Positions 25,966-36,276 are shown, counted from the stretch's first letter. The stretch is DNA of 64,000 nt from Tissierella sp. MB52-C2 (GCF_030931715.1 NZ_CP133261.1:2830643-2894642), one strand, 5' to 3'. Notes: a model not told the origin generated them from the sequence alone. Translations and numbers: made by a program.

Positions 25966-26069
25966 TAGATTTAATTTTAAATGGTATAATGTTAACTCCG
26001 GATATTATATACATAAAAAAATGAAAAGTGAATAAATACTCACTTTTCATTTTTAATTTTTCACTTATT

Positions 26070-26678
26070 CTATTTATGAAGTATTGGTGATACCCTTTTA
26101 TATACTAATAATGTTATTGCAGTTACTATAACTCCCTTTAATAGATTAAATGGTACTACTGAAATTAACATTAAAGATCTTAAATCTGTAATATTTTTAT
26201 TTATAGCTGTTCCCATATCGATAAATACTTGTATATTCTGTCCCATTAATTTTGCATATAATGGAAACATTATAAAGTAGTTTGCAAGAGTAATAACTAT
26301 GGTCATAGCTACAGTTCCTAGGCTAAGTCCTATTACAGCCCTGCCAAATGTTTTTTTCTTGTAATATACAAATCCTGCAGTGTATGCAAATACTGAACCT
26401 ACTACGAAATTTGCTACCTCTCCTACCCCTCCAGTTGTACTTCCTTCCACTAAAAGGTTTAATACATTTTTCAAAAGTTGAATAATTACTCCTGCCATAG
26501 GTCCTATGGCAAAAGATCCAATAAGTGATGGTAGATCACTAATATCAAATTTCATAAAGGTTGGTGCTAAAAATGGTAATGGAATTTCAAAAAACATTAA
26601 AATAAATGAAATTACTCCTAATACTGAAATCTTTACCATGGTTTTAGTGTTCCATGACTCTCTGCTTAATGTGTACAT
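26070..26678 (-). CDS. ribU: Riboflavin ECF transporter S component RibU
   Basis: A 202-aa membrane protein with about six helices, the substrate-binding part of an energy-coupling-factor importer. Typical RibU stretches are LMFFEIPLPFLAPTFMKFD, ISDLPSLIGSFAIGPMAG and LKNVLNLLVEGSTTGGVGE. ATP-binding EcfA and EcfT are not in the window and are probably shared. The ATG at 26678 follows GGAGGGATC; the in-frame TTG at 26693 overlaps it. An FMN riboswitch upstream confirms the vitamin. Confidence 0.95.
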   Translation of the reverse strand: MYTLSRESWNTKTMVKISVLGVISFILMFFEIPLPFLAPTFMKFDISDLPSLIGSFAIGPMAGVIIQLLKNVLNLLVEGSTTGGVGEVANFVVGSVFAYTAGFVYYKKKTFGRAVIGLSLGTVAMTIVITLANYFIMFPLYAKLMGQNIQVFIDMGTAINKNITDLRSLMLISVVPFNLLKGVIVTAITLLVYKRVSPILHK

Positions 26679-26722
26679 AAAAGATCCCTCCAAATTTTTA
26701 TTTTCTCGGGATTATCATTGCC

Positions 26723-26874
26723 TTTGACCTACATCAACTTAACTTAGTTCGCTAAGTTAGGTCATATCACGTAGTCTCACTGCACAAATTCATTTGCTCA
26801 CTATTGTTCGCATGAATTTGGCGTTCGTTACGTTTGACCTACATCAACTCACTATCGTTCGCTGTGTTAGGGCA
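26723..26874. repeat. Direct-repeat block in the ribU leader
   Basis: Two 42-base copies (26723-26764 and 26833-26874) both begin TTTGACCTACATCAACT and end in TTAGG-CA. Copy 1 folds by itself (AACTTAG/CTAAGTT with TGACC/GGTCA). Between them lies another hairpin, CAAATTCAT/ATGAATTTG. The unit GCGAAC(A/G)ATAGTGAG occurs twice on the minus strand. This looks like a small dispersed repeat inserted between riboswitch and gene. Confidence 0.7.
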
Positions 26875-26903
26875 TAAAAAACCCCGAAGAAAATCTTCGG
26901 GGT
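26875..26903 (-). terminator. Riboswitch-controlled terminator
   Basis: ACCCCGAAGA/TCTTCGGGGT stem followed by six T on the minus strand, 24 bases after the FMN aptamer. Confidence 0.9.
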
Positions 26904-26927
26904 ACAAAAATAGACAAGGTCTATTAC

Positions 26928-27038
26928 ATCTTCTTCCATCCAGACTGTAACTGTCGGCCTTGGAATCTAACCAAGTCAACCGATTGCTCGGCTCGCGGGC
27001 TTTACCGCCGGTGAGGATTTTCACCTCCCCCTGAAGAT
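26928..27038 (-). ncRNA. FMN riboswitch (RFN element)
   Basis: The minus strand has the conserved blocks of the aptamer in order: ATCTTCAGGGGGAGGTGAAA, CCTCACCGGCGGTAAAGCC, GCGAGCC, ATTCCAAGGCCGACAGT, AGTCTGGATGGAAGAAGAT. The first and last blocks close stem P1. With FMN bound, the terminator at 26875 should form and stop ribU expression. Confidence 0.96.
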
Positions 27039-27051
27039 ATATCTCAATTTC

Positions 27052-27080
27052 ATTATATTCTCATATCTAATAGATGTCAA
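27052..27080 (-). promoter_or_regulatory. ribU promoter
   Basis: Perfect consensus on the minus strand: TTGACA (27075-27080), 17 bases, TATAAT (27052-27057), just ahead of the riboswitch. Confidence 0.85.
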
Positions 27081-27087
27081 GTTCTAT

Positions 27088-28206
27088 CTATAGTCCTTCC
27101 ACTTTTTCTATAGATTCAGTGTAGTATGTGTTCAATACTTTCATATAGCCATTAAACATACTATTTACTTCGTCATTTCCGGTATCTACTAAAAGTGGTC
27201 TTCCTTCTAAGGATAAAATTTTATTCTTTGGTGCTACAATAAAAATATTTTGTTTTCCTACTCTTTTAATTACTTCTGCACTGATTTGTTGATTACCTCT
27301 ACCAAATATATAGCCTTGACCACCTATTATAGTGACTACTATTTTTGCCTTATGTCCATCTATTATATCTAGTATCTCTTTTTCGTTTACATCAGATCCT
27401 ATTAACTCTTTGTTCTTTACTATATCAATACCCAATAATGTATTAGGTAAATCTAACTTTTCCATTATTGGTCTAGTGGATGTTCCAGAACCTATGATAA
27501 AGAATATATCTGGTGCTTCTTCCATTTCTTCTATTATCCTATCTGCAATTCCGTCTAAAGCAGCCTCCTCTGTACCTAACCCACCTGATTTAGTTGCTTG
27601 CATTAGTTCTGGTTCCAATGGAATATTCATATATCCATATAGTTTTGCCGTAACTACTCCATCCCTAAAAGCCTCTTCGTCTATATCCATTACTTCTGCC
27701 TCTTTTATTTTCATATCTTCATTTTGAAAATATTTAAGAGCTAACTCTCCACCAGCCTTTGGATGATTTGCATATACTCCAGAGTGGATTTTTACTCCTG
27801 CTGGTATTCCTACCACCGGAATTGTTGTACCTACGGCATTATAAATATTTCTAGCAGTTCCATCTCCACCTGCAAAAAGAATTAAGTCTACTCCACTTGC
27901 TATCATCTTTTTAGCAGCTTCCTCTGTATTTTCTGGACCAAAACCTTCCTTATCTTGTTTCAAAACTATTGGTTGGAATCCTAATTCTATGGCTTCATCC
28001 TCTCCCATAGCCCCTGGATAAGTGTAAATTTCCAATTTATCTTTAATAGGTAATAATTCCTTTAATGCTTTTTTTGCCTTTTCTGGTGATTCAGGTGTTG
28101 CACCTAGACTTTTTGCTTTTTCTAGAACTTCTGGACCATCAGTCCCCTTAAGTCCTACTCTCCCCCCCATTCCTGCAATGGGATTAACTATAAAACCTAA
28201 TTTCAC
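27088..28206 (-). CDS. ATP-NAD kinase family protein, AcoX-like
   Basis: A 372-aa member of the NAD/diacylglycerol kinase superfamily. Near the N-terminus is GFIVNPIAGMGGRVGLKGTD, and the phosphate loop ILFAGGDGTARNIYNA lies near residue 115, followed by IPVVGIPAGVKIHSGVYA. The C-terminal third (IVVTIIGGQGYIFGRGNQQ) is typical of the AcoX group, longer than housekeeping NAD kinase. AcoX proteins sit near acetoin genes or alone and their substrate is not settled. Thirty-two bases after an amidohydrolase gene, so co-transcribed with it. Confidence 0.85.
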   Translation of the reverse strand: MKLGFIVNPIAGMGGRVGLKGTDGPEVLEKAKSLGATPESPEKAKKALKELLPIKDKLEIYTYPGAMGEDEAIELGFQPIVLKQDKEGFGPENTEEAAKKMIASGVDLILFAGGDGTARNIYNAVGTTIPVVGIPAGVKIHSGVYANHPKAGGELALKYFQNEDMKIKEAEVMDIDEEAFRDGVVTAKLYGYMNIPLEPELMQATKSGGLGTEEAALDGIADRIIEEMEEAPDIFFIIGSGTSTRPIMEKLDLPNTLLGIDIVKNKELIGSDVNEKEILDIIDGHKAKIVVTIIGGQGYIFGRGNQQISAEVIKRVGKQNIFIVAPKNKILSLEGRPLLVDTGNDEVNSMFNGYMKVLNTYYTESIEKVEGL

Positions 28207-28238
28207 AAAAGCACCTCCTTAGGTCAATCTATTATCTT

Positions 28239-29396
28239 TTATCTTTTATAAACTATTTCTCCATTGATTATTGTAACATAAGTCTTAGCGTCTATATCTT
28301 TAATAGGGTTTCCATCAAATATTGCTATATCTGCATCTTTTCCTACTTCTATACTTCCTATTCTATCTTGTAATCCTACTATTTCTGCTGGATTTATTGT
28401 AATTGCCTTTAATGCATCTATTTCAGAAAGTCCTGCGTTATGAGCTAATCCTGCACATAATGGTAGGTGTTGTAAAGGAATTACTGGTGAGTCTGTAGTT
28501 ATGGCAACCTTAACTCCTGCTTCAGTTAATACCCTTGGAGTATCAAAGGATTTATTTTGTAATTCAAATTTAGATCTATTGCCGAATGTTGGTCCTACTA
28601 TGGCTGGCTTTCCTTCTTTCACTAGTTCATCAACTATTAAATGCCCCTCTGTACAATGATCTAATGTAATATTTACATCAAACTCCTTAGCTATTCTAAG
28701 GGACGTAAATATATCATCAGCTCTATGAGCATGGGCCTTTAAAGGAATTTCTTTTTTGAGTACTGGTATTAATGCTTCCATTTTTATATCGTAATCAGGC
28801 ATCTTTGACGTTTCTTCTGCTTTTTCCTTTTTTTCCATATAAGATTTTGCCTTAAATAATGTATCCCTAAGTATGGCAGCTGTTGCCATTCTAGTCATAG
28901 GAGTTTTATTTTGTCCATTATATACTCTTTTTGGATTCTCACCAAAGGCAATTTTCATAGCAATAGGATTTTTTATAATCATATTATCTATTCTATTACC
29001 ATAAGTCTTTATGGCTACAAAAGTACCACCTATTACATTAGCACTACCTGGACCAGTTACGGCAGTAGTTACTCCTCCTTCATAGGCTTCCCTAAAGGAA
29101 ATATCCATAGGATTAATCCCATCAATAGCTCTCATATGTGGAGTTACAGGATCTGTCATTTCATTTCCATCACTACCTTCAAATCCTATGCCTTCTTCCC
29201 ACATACCTAAATGACAATGGGCATCTATGAATCCCGGAGTTACCATCCTGCCTTCTGCATCAATTATCTCTGCATCTAATGGAGCAATAATGTCTTTCCC
29301 TACTTCTACTATCTTACCCTCTTTTATAAGGATTGAACCATTTTCTATTACTTCTCCTGCCATAGTATATATTGTACCATTTTTAATAAATACCAT
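28239..29396 (-). CDS. Amidohydrolase (imidazolonepropionase-like, metal-dependent)
   Basis: A 385-aa amidohydrolase-superfamily protein. Metal ligands are visible: His-x-His in TPGFIDAHCHLGMWE near residue 60, later histidines in LKAHAHRADD and LDHCTEGH, and the Asp in AITTDSPVIPLQHL. The C-terminal GSIEVGKDADIAIFDGNP is the family closing motif. Sequence style is that of the broad imidazolonepropionase/prolidase-like group, with no histidine-degradation genes nearby, so the substrate is open. Starts ATG with a weak GGGGGAAA site; first gene of a two-gene operon with the AcoX-like kinase. Confidence 0.85.
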   Translation of the reverse strand: MVFIKNGTIYTMAGEVIENGSILIKEGKIVEVGKDIIAPLDAEIIDAEGRMVTPGFIDAHCHLGMWEEGIGFEGSDGNEMTDPVTPHMRAIDGINPMDISFREAYEGGVTTAVTGPGSANVIGGTFVAIKTYGNRIDNMIIKNPIAMKIAFGENPKRVYNGQNKTPMTRMATAAILRDTLFKAKSYMEKKEKAEETSKMPDYDIKMEALIPVLKKEIPLKAHAHRADDIFTSLRIAKEFDVNITLDHCTEGHLIVDELVKEGKPAIVGPTFGNRSKFELQNKSFDTPRVLTEAGVKVAITTDSPVIPLQHLPLCAGLAHNAGLSEIDALKAITINPAEIVGLQDRIGSIEVGKDADIAIFDGNPIKDIDAKTYVTIINGEIVYKR

Positions 29397-29475
29397 TATA
29401 ATTTCCCCCTATTTTTTATTTCGTTACTCTAAGTAATATTATATATATAATATTTCGATAATTCAATAATTATTT

Positions 29476-29540
29476 AAAAGACAGGAAAAACATCTGATCC
29501 TTCGTTACACTTAGGATAGCAAACCTTCTTCACTGTCTTT
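29476..29540 (-). terminator. Branched hairpin after tex
   Basis: Outer stem AAAGACAG/CTGTCTTT, inner stem ATCCT/AGGAT, followed on the minus strand by TTTTAAATAATT. Probably the tex terminator. Confidence 0.5.
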
Positions 29541-29555
29541 AACTATTCACTGCTT

Positions 29556-31655
29556 TTAAACTTCCTTCATACTTAATGCAATTCTACCTCTTTCCATATC
29601 TACTTCTATTATCCTAACCTTAACCACATCTCCTACTTTAACTACTTCCTTAGGATGTTTTATAAATTTATTGGAAAGCTGTGATATATGCACTAATCCA
29701 TCCTCTTTTACTCCTATATCTACAAATGCACCAAAATCCACTACATTTCTTATGGTTCCATTTAGCTCCATGCCTTCTTTTAAGTCCTCAATCTTAAGTA
29801 CATCCTGTCTTAAAATAGGCTTTGGCATCTCATCCCTTGGATCTCTCCCTGGTTTTTCCAATTCCTTGATTATATCCTCAAGAGTAGGTACTCCTACATT
29901 TAACTCTTCTGCTATTTTTTCTATTTCTTCCTTAGTATAATCCATCTTTAATAGTTTTTCTGCTACTTCATAAGACTCTGGATGGACTCCCGTATTATCC
30001 AATGGATTATCTCCGCCTGGAATACGCAAGAACCCTGCACATTGGATAAATGTCTTTTCCCCTAATCCTTTCACCTTAAGAAGTTCTTTTCTATTACTAA
30101 ACTTACCCTTTTCTTCCCTAGCCTTAACTAAGCTATTGGCAACCCTAGTGGATATTCCAGCTACATACTTTAGTAAAGATGAACTGGCAGTATTTAGATC
30201 TACTCCAACAGTATTTACACAATCCTCAACAACTCCAGTCAAAGCCTCATCAAGTTTGCCTTGATTTAAATCATGCTGATATTGACCTACCCCTATATGT
30301 CTTGGTTCTATTTTTACTAATTCTGCCATTGGATCTTGTAATCTTCTACCAATGGATACTGCCCCTCTAATAGATACATCTAAGTCTGGAAATTCCTTTA
30401 TACCTACTTCTGATGCAGAATAAATAGATGCACCTGCTTCACTGACTATTATATAAGATATTTCTTTATCTATTTCTTTTAACATTTCAGCTACTACCAT
30501 TTCAGTTTCACGAGAAGCTGTACCATTTCCGATGGAAATCAATTCTACATTATATTCTTTAATTAGATCCTTTAATTTAGATTTTGTTTCTTCCACTTTA
30601 TTTTGAGGCTCTGTAGGATATACTGTAGTATAACTCATCATCTTCCCTGTTTCATCTACTACTGCAACTTTACATCCAGTTCTAAATCCCGGGTCTATGG
30701 CCATTACATTTTTCCCCTTAATAGGTGGCTGCATAATTAATGGTGTTAGATTTAATGCAAATACTTTTATGGCTTCTTCTTCTGCCCTTTCAGTTAAATT
30801 GTTCCTTATTTCTCTTTCTAATGAAGGAAATAAAAGTCTCTTATATCCATCTTCTATGGCTCTTTGTATATATGAGGCAGTGTCCTTGTTTTTATCCTTC
30901 ACTAATCTTTCGATTAATAGTTCAGCCAAATCTACTCCATCCATATCTAAACTTACCTTTAGCTTCTTATCCTTTTCTCCTCTATTTATGGCCAATATTC
31001 TATGGTTAGCCACTGATTTTACAGGCTCTTTATAATCATAATACATCTCATATACAGTTTTTTCTTCTTTATCTACTGCATCTGTAGTTAAAATCCCCTT
31101 ATTATTTATGATTTTCTTAATAAATTCCCTATTATTAGCATCATCTGATACTATTTCTGCAATAATATCCATGGCTCCTGCCAAGGCCTCATCTTCGTTA
31201 TTTACTCCTTTTTCTTCATCTACGAAAGCAACAATGGATTCTCTAAATTGTTCACCATTTAAAGTTTGATTGAAAATAATATCTGCAAGAGGTTCAAGTC
31301 CCTTTTCCTTAGCAATAGTTGCCCTAGTCCTTCTCTTTGGCCTAAATGGTCTATATAAATCATCTATTCTTTGTAATGTATCTGATGTTAGAATATCATT
31401 TTTTAGTTCATCTGTTAATTTTCCTTGTTCATCAATTAATCTAATAACTTCTTCTTTTCTGGCTTCTAAATTTCTCAAATATGTAAGTCTATTGGATAAA
31501 TCTCTAATAACCATATCCTGTAATTCTCCAGTTTGTTCCTTTCTATATCTGGCTATAAAAGGTATGGTATTACCTTCATCTAATAATTCCACTGTGTTTT
31601 TTACCTGAAAAGGTTTTAGTTTAAACTCATCAGTAAGTACTTTTAAAATATCCAT
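29556..31655 (-). CDS. tex: Tex-family RNA-binding transcription accessory protein
   Basis: A 699-aa protein with all Tex parts: helical N-terminus (LKPFQVKNTVELLDEGNTIPFIARYRKE), YqgF-like RNase H fold (VMAIDPGFRTGCKVAVVD), helix-hairpin-helix segment (VGVDLNTASSSLLKYVAGI, LKVKGLGEKTFIQCAGFLRI) and C-terminal S1 domain (VVDFGAFVDIGVKEDGLVH). It binds RNA and influences transcription; the exact role is not settled. I prefer ATG 31655, 9 bases after GAAGGGA; ATG 31661 is too close to it, and longer starts extend into a non-family leader. Confidence 0.94.
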   Translation of the reverse strand: MDILKVLTDEFKLKPFQVKNTVELLDEGNTIPFIARYRKEQTGELQDMVIRDLSNRLTYLRNLEARKEEVIRLIDEQGKLTDELKNDILTSDTLQRIDDLYRPFRPKRRTRATIAKEKGLEPLADIIFNQTLNGEQFRESIVAFVDEEKGVNNEDEALAGAMDIIAEIVSDDANNREFIKKIINNKGILTTDAVDKEEKTVYEMYYDYKEPVKSVANHRILAINRGEKDKKLKVSLDMDGVDLAELLIERLVKDKNKDTASYIQRAIEDGYKRLLFPSLEREIRNNLTERAEEEAIKVFALNLTPLIMQPPIKGKNVMAIDPGFRTGCKVAVVDETGKMMSYTTVYPTEPQNKVEETKSKLKDLIKEYNVELISIGNGTASRETEMVVAEMLKEIDKEISYIIVSEAGASIYSASEVGIKEFPDLDVSIRGAVSIGRRLQDPMAELVKIEPRHIGVGQYQHDLNQGKLDEALTGVVEDCVNTVGVDLNTASSSLLKYVAGISTRVANSLVKAREEKGKFSNRKELLKVKGLGEKTFIQCAGFLRIPGGDNPLDNTGVHPESYEVAEKLLKMDYTKEEIEKIAEELNVGVPTLEDIIKELEKPGRDPRDEMPKPILRQDVLKIEDLKEGMELNGTIRNVVDFGAFVDIGVKEDGLVHISQLSNKFIKHPKEVVKVGDVVKVRIIEVDMERGRIALSMKEV

Positions 31656-31707
31656 ATCCATCTTCCCTTCAATTAATTTACTATATCTATTATTCTCCAT
31701 AAAAGTC

Positions 31708-31734
31708 AAAATCCCTTCTATGAAAGGGATTTTT
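31708..31734 (-). terminator. prfB terminator
   Basis: AAAATCCCTT/AAAGGGATTTTT hairpin with a 5-base loop, overlapping the prfB stop codon; T-rich after the stem on the minus strand. Confidence 0.75.
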
Positions 31735-32825
31735 GTTTTAAATATTCATTTATAAAAATATCTATATCTCCATCCATTACTCCATATACATCTCCAACTT
31801 CCATATTTGTTCTATGATCTTTCACCATACTATAAGGATGGAATACATAAGATCTTATTTGAGACCCCCAAGCTATTTGGCTATAGCTTCCCTGTAAGTC
31901 TTCAATCTTTTCTTTTTGTTCTTCTTCCTTTAATTGAATAAGCTTAGCCTTTAGCATATTCATAGCTGTTTGTCTATTTGTAGTCTGTGAACGTTCATTT
32001 TGACATTGAACTACAATTCCAGTAGGAATATGAGTTATCCTTACGGCAGAATCTGTAGTATTAACGTGCTGCCCACCAGCACCACCAGCCCTATAGGTAT
32101 CTATCTTTAAATCGGAAGCACTTATTTCAATATTTACTTCACCTTCTATTTCAGGGTATACATCAATACTTGCAAAGGAAGTATGTCTTTTACCTGCTGA
32201 ATCAAAGGGGGATATTCGCACTAATCTATGGACTCCCTTTTCTGACTTCAAATATCCATAGGCATTATATCCTTTAATAAGAAGAGTCACAGATTTTATA
32301 CCGCCTTCTGTATCAGCTAAAAGGTCTAGTGTTTCAACTCCAAATCCTTTACCTTCTGCCCATCTTCTATATAGCCTTAAAAGCATTTCAGCCCAATCTT
32401 GAGCCTCAAGTCCTCCAGCTCCTGAATGTATAGAAAGAATAGCATTGTTTTTATCAAATTCTCCTGAAAGCAAAGTATTTAACTTAAATTTGTCTGCCTC
32501 TTCAGCTATGTCATCAAGCCCTTTTTCTATTTCTTTATACATATCATAGGCTTCTTCTTCTAGGACTAAATCCATAAGGGCTTCTAAATCCTCTATGGAA
32601 TTTATCAACCCTTCATATTCTTCTATCTGATTTTTAAGGGCCTTAATTTCTTGCATAGTTTTTTGTGCAGTATCCACATCTTTCCAAAAATCCTCTTCAT
32701 AGGATTTCTGCTCCAAATCAAGCCCTTTCTCCCTTAGCCCCTCAATGTCAAAGTGAAACACCTAATTCTTTAACCATATCTTTTATATCATGAAGTCTTT
32801 CTTTATCTAAATAAATATCTTGCAA
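31718..32825 (-). CDS. prfB: Peptide chain release factor 2, made by programmed +1 frameshift
   Basis: A 368-aa RF2 encoded in two frames. Codons 1-25 (32825-32751, TTG start after GAGGTGATATA) end in CTT followed by TGA; skipping the T at 32750 continues in frame as LDIEGLREKGLDLEQ from 32749 to 31718. RF2 marks are ISPFDSAGKRHTSF (SPF stop-codon tripeptide) and RAGGAGGQHVNTTDSAVR (GGQ). RF2 reads UGA, so low RF2 favours the shift and restores its level. Located 56 bases after secA on the same strand, the usual clostridial order. An organism that recodes UGA as Sec (see 4907) also needs this control. Confidence 0.96.
32747..32765 (-). promoter_or_regulatory. prfB frameshift site
   Basis: Minus strand AGGTGTTTCA-CTT-TGA-C: slippery CTT, in-frame TGA, following C, and an SD-like AGGTG a few bases upstream, the classic layout. 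Confidence 0.93.
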
Positions 32826-32881
32826 TATATCACCTCATTTTTTTAGTGAACTACTGATACCTATTCACTATTTACTACTTT

Positions 32882-35614
32882 TTATTGTCCACAACATTTT
32901 TTATACTTCTTGCCACTGCCACAAGGACAAGGATCGTTTCTGCCTATTTTTGATTCCTTATTCACTATAGTTGTATTTATTTGATCAGCATTAGTAGATA
33001 TAGGCTCTGCTACTTTCTTTCTTTGAACTTTTTCTGGACTTTGTACCCCATATAAAAGCCTTACTGTGTCTTCCCAAATACTATGAGTCATTTCGTTAAA
33101 CATATCATAGCCTTCATTTTGATATGCACGAACTGGATCCTCTTGTCCATAGGCTCTAAGTCCAATTCCCTGTCTAAATTGATCCATGGCATCTATATGA
33201 TCCATCCACTTACTATCTACTATTTGAAGCAGAATTACCCTTTCTACTTCTCTAAATCTTTCTTCACCAAATTCCGTTTCCTTAGCCCTATATTTTTCTT
33301 CAGCTATTTCCATTATCTTATTTATTAAATCTTCCTTAGTAAGGCTTTCTATGTCATCAAATGATAAAAATCCTTTATCAAAACTAAAGAGATTTATTAA
33401 ATAATTTTCTAATCCTTCCATATCCCACTCTTCTGGATATTTACTTTGACTAGTATACATCTCTACATTGTCTGTTACTAAGGATTTAATCATTTCTTGA
33501 ATATGAGAACGAATATTCTCTCCTTCTAATACCTTTCTTCTCTCTCCATAGATAACTTCTCTTTGCTTATTCATTACATCATCATATTTTAATACGTGTT
33601 TTCTAATGGCAAAGTTGTTGCTCTCTACTTTTCTTTGAGCATTTTCTATGGATTTAGTCAACATAGAATGTTCTAGCGGTTCGTCTTCAGGCATCTTCAG
33701 GGTAGTAATTAAATTCATTATTCTTTCTCCGCCAAATAGCCTCATTAAATCATCTTCTAAGGATATATAAAATCTTGAAGAACCAGGGTCTCCCTGTCTA
33801 CCAGCACGACCTCTTAACTGGTTATCTATACGTCTTGACTCATGTCTTTCTGTACCAATTATATGAAGTCCACCTGCTTCTATTACTTTTTTATTTTCTT
33901 CATCAGTTTGAATCTTATATTTATCATATAATTTTTTATATATATCTCTTGCTTCTAAAATTTCCTCATCATCACCATAGTAGAAACCATCTACAATACC
34001 TAGGATTTCATCATTAAATCCTTTCTTTTTCATCTCCAGCTTTGCAAGGAATCCTGGATTACCACCTAAGGTAATATCTGTACCTCTACCAGCCATATTA
34101 GTAGCTATGGTAACTGAACCATATCTACCTGCCTGAGCAACTATTTCTGCCTCTCTCTCATGTTGTTTAGCATTTAATACTTCATGAGGTACTCCTTCTT
34201 TTTTAAGAAGTTTTGAAAGTATTTCAGATCTTTCAATAGATATGGTACCAACTAATATTGGTTGACCAGTGGCGTGTTTCTCCTTTATCTCCCTAACTAC
34301 TGCTCTGAATTTAGCTTCTTCATTACGATAAATAACATCAGCTAAATCTGCCCTAGCTATTGGTCTGTTAGTAGGGATTTCCACTACGTCCATATCATAT
34401 ATTTCTCTAAACTCTGATTCCTCAGTTTTAGCGGTACCAGTCATACCGGATAATTTGTCATACATTCTAAAGTAGTTTTGGAATGTAATAGTTGCTAAAG
34501 TCTTTGATTCAGATTTTACATTTAATCTTTCCTTTGCTTCTATGGCTTGATGAAGACCATCACTATATCTTCTACCATACATAAGTCTTCCTGTAAACTC
34601 ATCTACTATGATTACTTCTCCATCTTTTACTACATAGTCAATATCTCTTTTCATTACGGAGTTAGCCTTTAATGCTTGGTTAACATGGTGAGCTACTTCC
34701 ATATTGTCCATATCTGATAAGTTTTCTATACCAAAAAAGGACTCAGCTTTTTCAGTACCTTTTTCAGTAATAGAACAGGACCTAGCTTTTTCATCTATTA
34801 AATAATCTACAGTTTCTTCTTTAATCTCTCTATTAAATGGATCTGGTTTGTCTTCATTTGGATCTAATTTTCTACTAGTTAGAGTTCTTACGAAATTATC
34901 GGCAACTTCATAAAGCTTAGTAGATTTGTCTCCAGCCCCTGAAATTATAAGAGGAGTTCTAGCCTCATCTACTAAAATACTATCTACCTCATCTACTATG
35001 GCATAATATAAATGTCTCTGAACCATTTCCTCTTTATAGATAACCATATTGTCCCTAAGATAGTCAAAACCAAATTCATTGTTTGTACCATAAGTAATAT
35101 CACAATTATAAGCTGCTTTTCTTTCTAGGTTATTTATACCATGGACAATACAACCCACTGTAAGGCCTAAGAATTCGTGAACCTTACCCATCCATTCCTT
35201 ATCTCTTTTGGCCAAATAATCATTTACTGTGATTATATGAACACCTTTACCTGTTAAAGCATTTAGATACGCTGGTAAAGTAGCCACTAAAGTCTTACCT
35301 TCACCAGTTTTCATTTCTGAAATTCTACCTTGATGTAGGATAATACCACCTATTAACTGCACTTTAAAATGTTTTAGGCCTATTACTCTATAAGATGCTT
35401 CTCTTACTACTGCAAAAGCTTCTGGTAAAATATCGTCCAAAGTCTCACCATTATTTAGTCTATTCTTAAATTCTATAGTCTTTCCTTTTAGTTGTTCGTC
35501 TGTTAATTTTTGCATATCCTCATCTAAAGATATTATCTTATCTACTAGATGGTTAATCTTTTTTATTTCCCTATCACTGTACGTTCCAAATATTTTATCA
35601 AATAGGCTTGCCAC
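32882..35614 (-). CDS. secA: Preprotein translocase ATPase SecA
   Basis: A 910-aa motor of the Sec export pathway. Motor domains: [20 protein letters not shown] (Walker A), [17 protein letters not shown] (DEAD), [14 protein letters not shown] and [15 protein letters not shown]. The scaffold and wing domains follow, and the C-terminus is the zinc tail [18 protein letters not shown], which binds SecB or ribosomes. The start is GTG at 35614, 9 bases after AAAGGTG, giving the normal [10 protein letters not shown] opening. Followed by prfB. Confidence 0.97.
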   Translation of the reverse strand: MASLFDKIFGTYSDREIKKINHLVDKIISLDEDMQKLTDEQLKGKTIEFKNRLNNGETLDDILPEAFAVVREASYRVIGLKHFKVQLIGGIILHQGRISEMKTGEGKTLVATLPAYLNALTGKGVHIITVNDYLAKRDKEWMGKVHEFLGLTVGCIVHGINNLERKAAYNCDITYGTNNEFGFDYLRDNMVIYKEEMVQRHLYYAIVDEVDSILVDEARTPLIISGAGDKSTKLYEVADNFVRTLTSRKLDPNEDKPDPFNREIKEETVDYLIDEKARSCSITEKGTEKAESFFGIENLSDMDNMEVAHHVNQALKANSVMKRDIDYVVKDGEVIIVDEFTGRLMYGRRYSDGLHQAIEAKERLNVKSESKTLATITFQNYFRMYDKLSGMTGTAKTEESEFREIYDMDVVEIPTNRPIARADLADVIYRNEEAKFRAVVREIKEKHATGQPILVGTISIERSEILSKLLKKEGVPHEVLNAKQHEREAEIVAQAGRYGSVTIATNMAGRGTDITLGGNPGFLAKLEMKKKGFNDEILGIVDGFYYGDDEEILEARDIYKKLYDKYKIQTDEENKKVIEAGGLHIIGTERHESRRIDNQLRGRAGRQGDPGSSRFYISLEDDLMRLFGGERIMNLITTLKMPEDEPLEHSMLTKSIENAQRKVESNNFAIRKHVLKYDDVMNKQREVIYGERRKVLEGENIRSHIQEMIKSLVTDNVEMYTSQSKYPEEWDMEGLENYLINLFSFDKGFLSFDDIESLTKEDLINKIMEIAEEKYRAKETEFGEERFREVERVILLQIVDSKWMDHIDAMDQFRQGIGLRAYGQEDPVRAYQNEGYDMFNEMTHSIWEDTVRLLYGVQSPEKVQRKKVAEPISTNADQINTTIVNKESKIGRNDPCPCGSGKKYKKCCGQ

Positions 35615-35704
35615 TTCAAACCACACCTTTCAACCTTCAATATAATAACCATCATATTATTTTAACATTTATTTAATTTTCTTTCAACTATTAAGATAGA
35701 CATA

Positions 35705-35731
35705 GAAAAAGCAGGATATACTCCTGCTTTT
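35705..35731 (-). terminator. hpf terminator
   Basis: AAAAGCAGGA-tatac-TCCTGCTTTT with T tract on the minus strand, between hpf and secA. Confidence 0.9.
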
Positions 35732-35742
35732 CCCAATCTATA

Positions 35743-36276
35743 TTAAATTTCTGGTTCTATTATTCCATAATTTCCATCTTTTCTCTTGTAAACCACTCTT
35801 ACATCTTCATTTTCTCCATCCATAAATACAAAGAAATTATGTCCCAGTAGTTCCATTTGCAATATTGCCTCTTCAGATGACATTGGCTTTAGTCCAAATT
35901 TTTTCCTTCTAACTAGCTTTGGCTTTTCAATATCATCTTCACTCTGCAAAGGTACTATATTTTCAAATCTAATGGTTTCATTATTGTAAAGTCTTTTTTG
36001 TAGCTTTGTCTTATGCTTTCTTATTTGCCTTTCTAATACATCTACAGATTTATCAATAGATGCATACATATCTTCTGTTGCCTCTTCTGCCCTAATAATA
36101 GTGCCAGGTAGGTTTATGGTTACCTCAATAATCTTTCTGTTCTTTTCTGAACTGAATGTTACATTACCTTCGATATTTTGTTGGAAATACTTGTCCAATT
36201 TACCTAACTTTTTCTCTGTCACATCTCTTAAAGCATCTGTTATTTCCATGTTTTTTCCAGTAAATTTTAATATCAT
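35743..36276 (-). CDS. hpf: Ribosome hibernation promoting factor, long form
   Basis: A 177-aa protein that pairs 70S ribosomes into inactive 100S dimers. The N-terminal half is the RaiA/YfiA domain (GKNMEITDALRDVTEKKLGKL, then VTINLPGTIIRAEEATEDMYA, SIDKSVDVLERQIRKHK). The C-terminal domain (MSSEEAILQMELLGHNFFVF, then VVYKRKDGNYGIIEP) marks the long form, which dimerises by itself. ATG 36276 follows AAAGGAG; the upstream in-frame codon is inside that site. A DnaA-box cluster lies just upstream. Confidence 0.95.
   Translation of the reverse strand: MILKFTGKNMEITDALRDVTEKKLGKLDKYFQQNIEGNVTFSSEKNRKIIEVTINLPGTIIRAEEATEDMYASIDKSVDVLERQIRKHKTKLQKRLYNNETIRFENIVPLQSEDDIEKPKLVRRKKFGLKPMSSEEAILQMELLGHNFFVFMDGENEDVRVVYKRKDGNYGIIEPEI

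Noticed and set aside
32842-32869. AGTGAA/TTCACT inverted repeat between secA and prfB as secA terminator
   Set aside because: On the transcribed strand it is followed by A, not T, so it does not look like a terminator; secA and prfB are probably co-transcribed.
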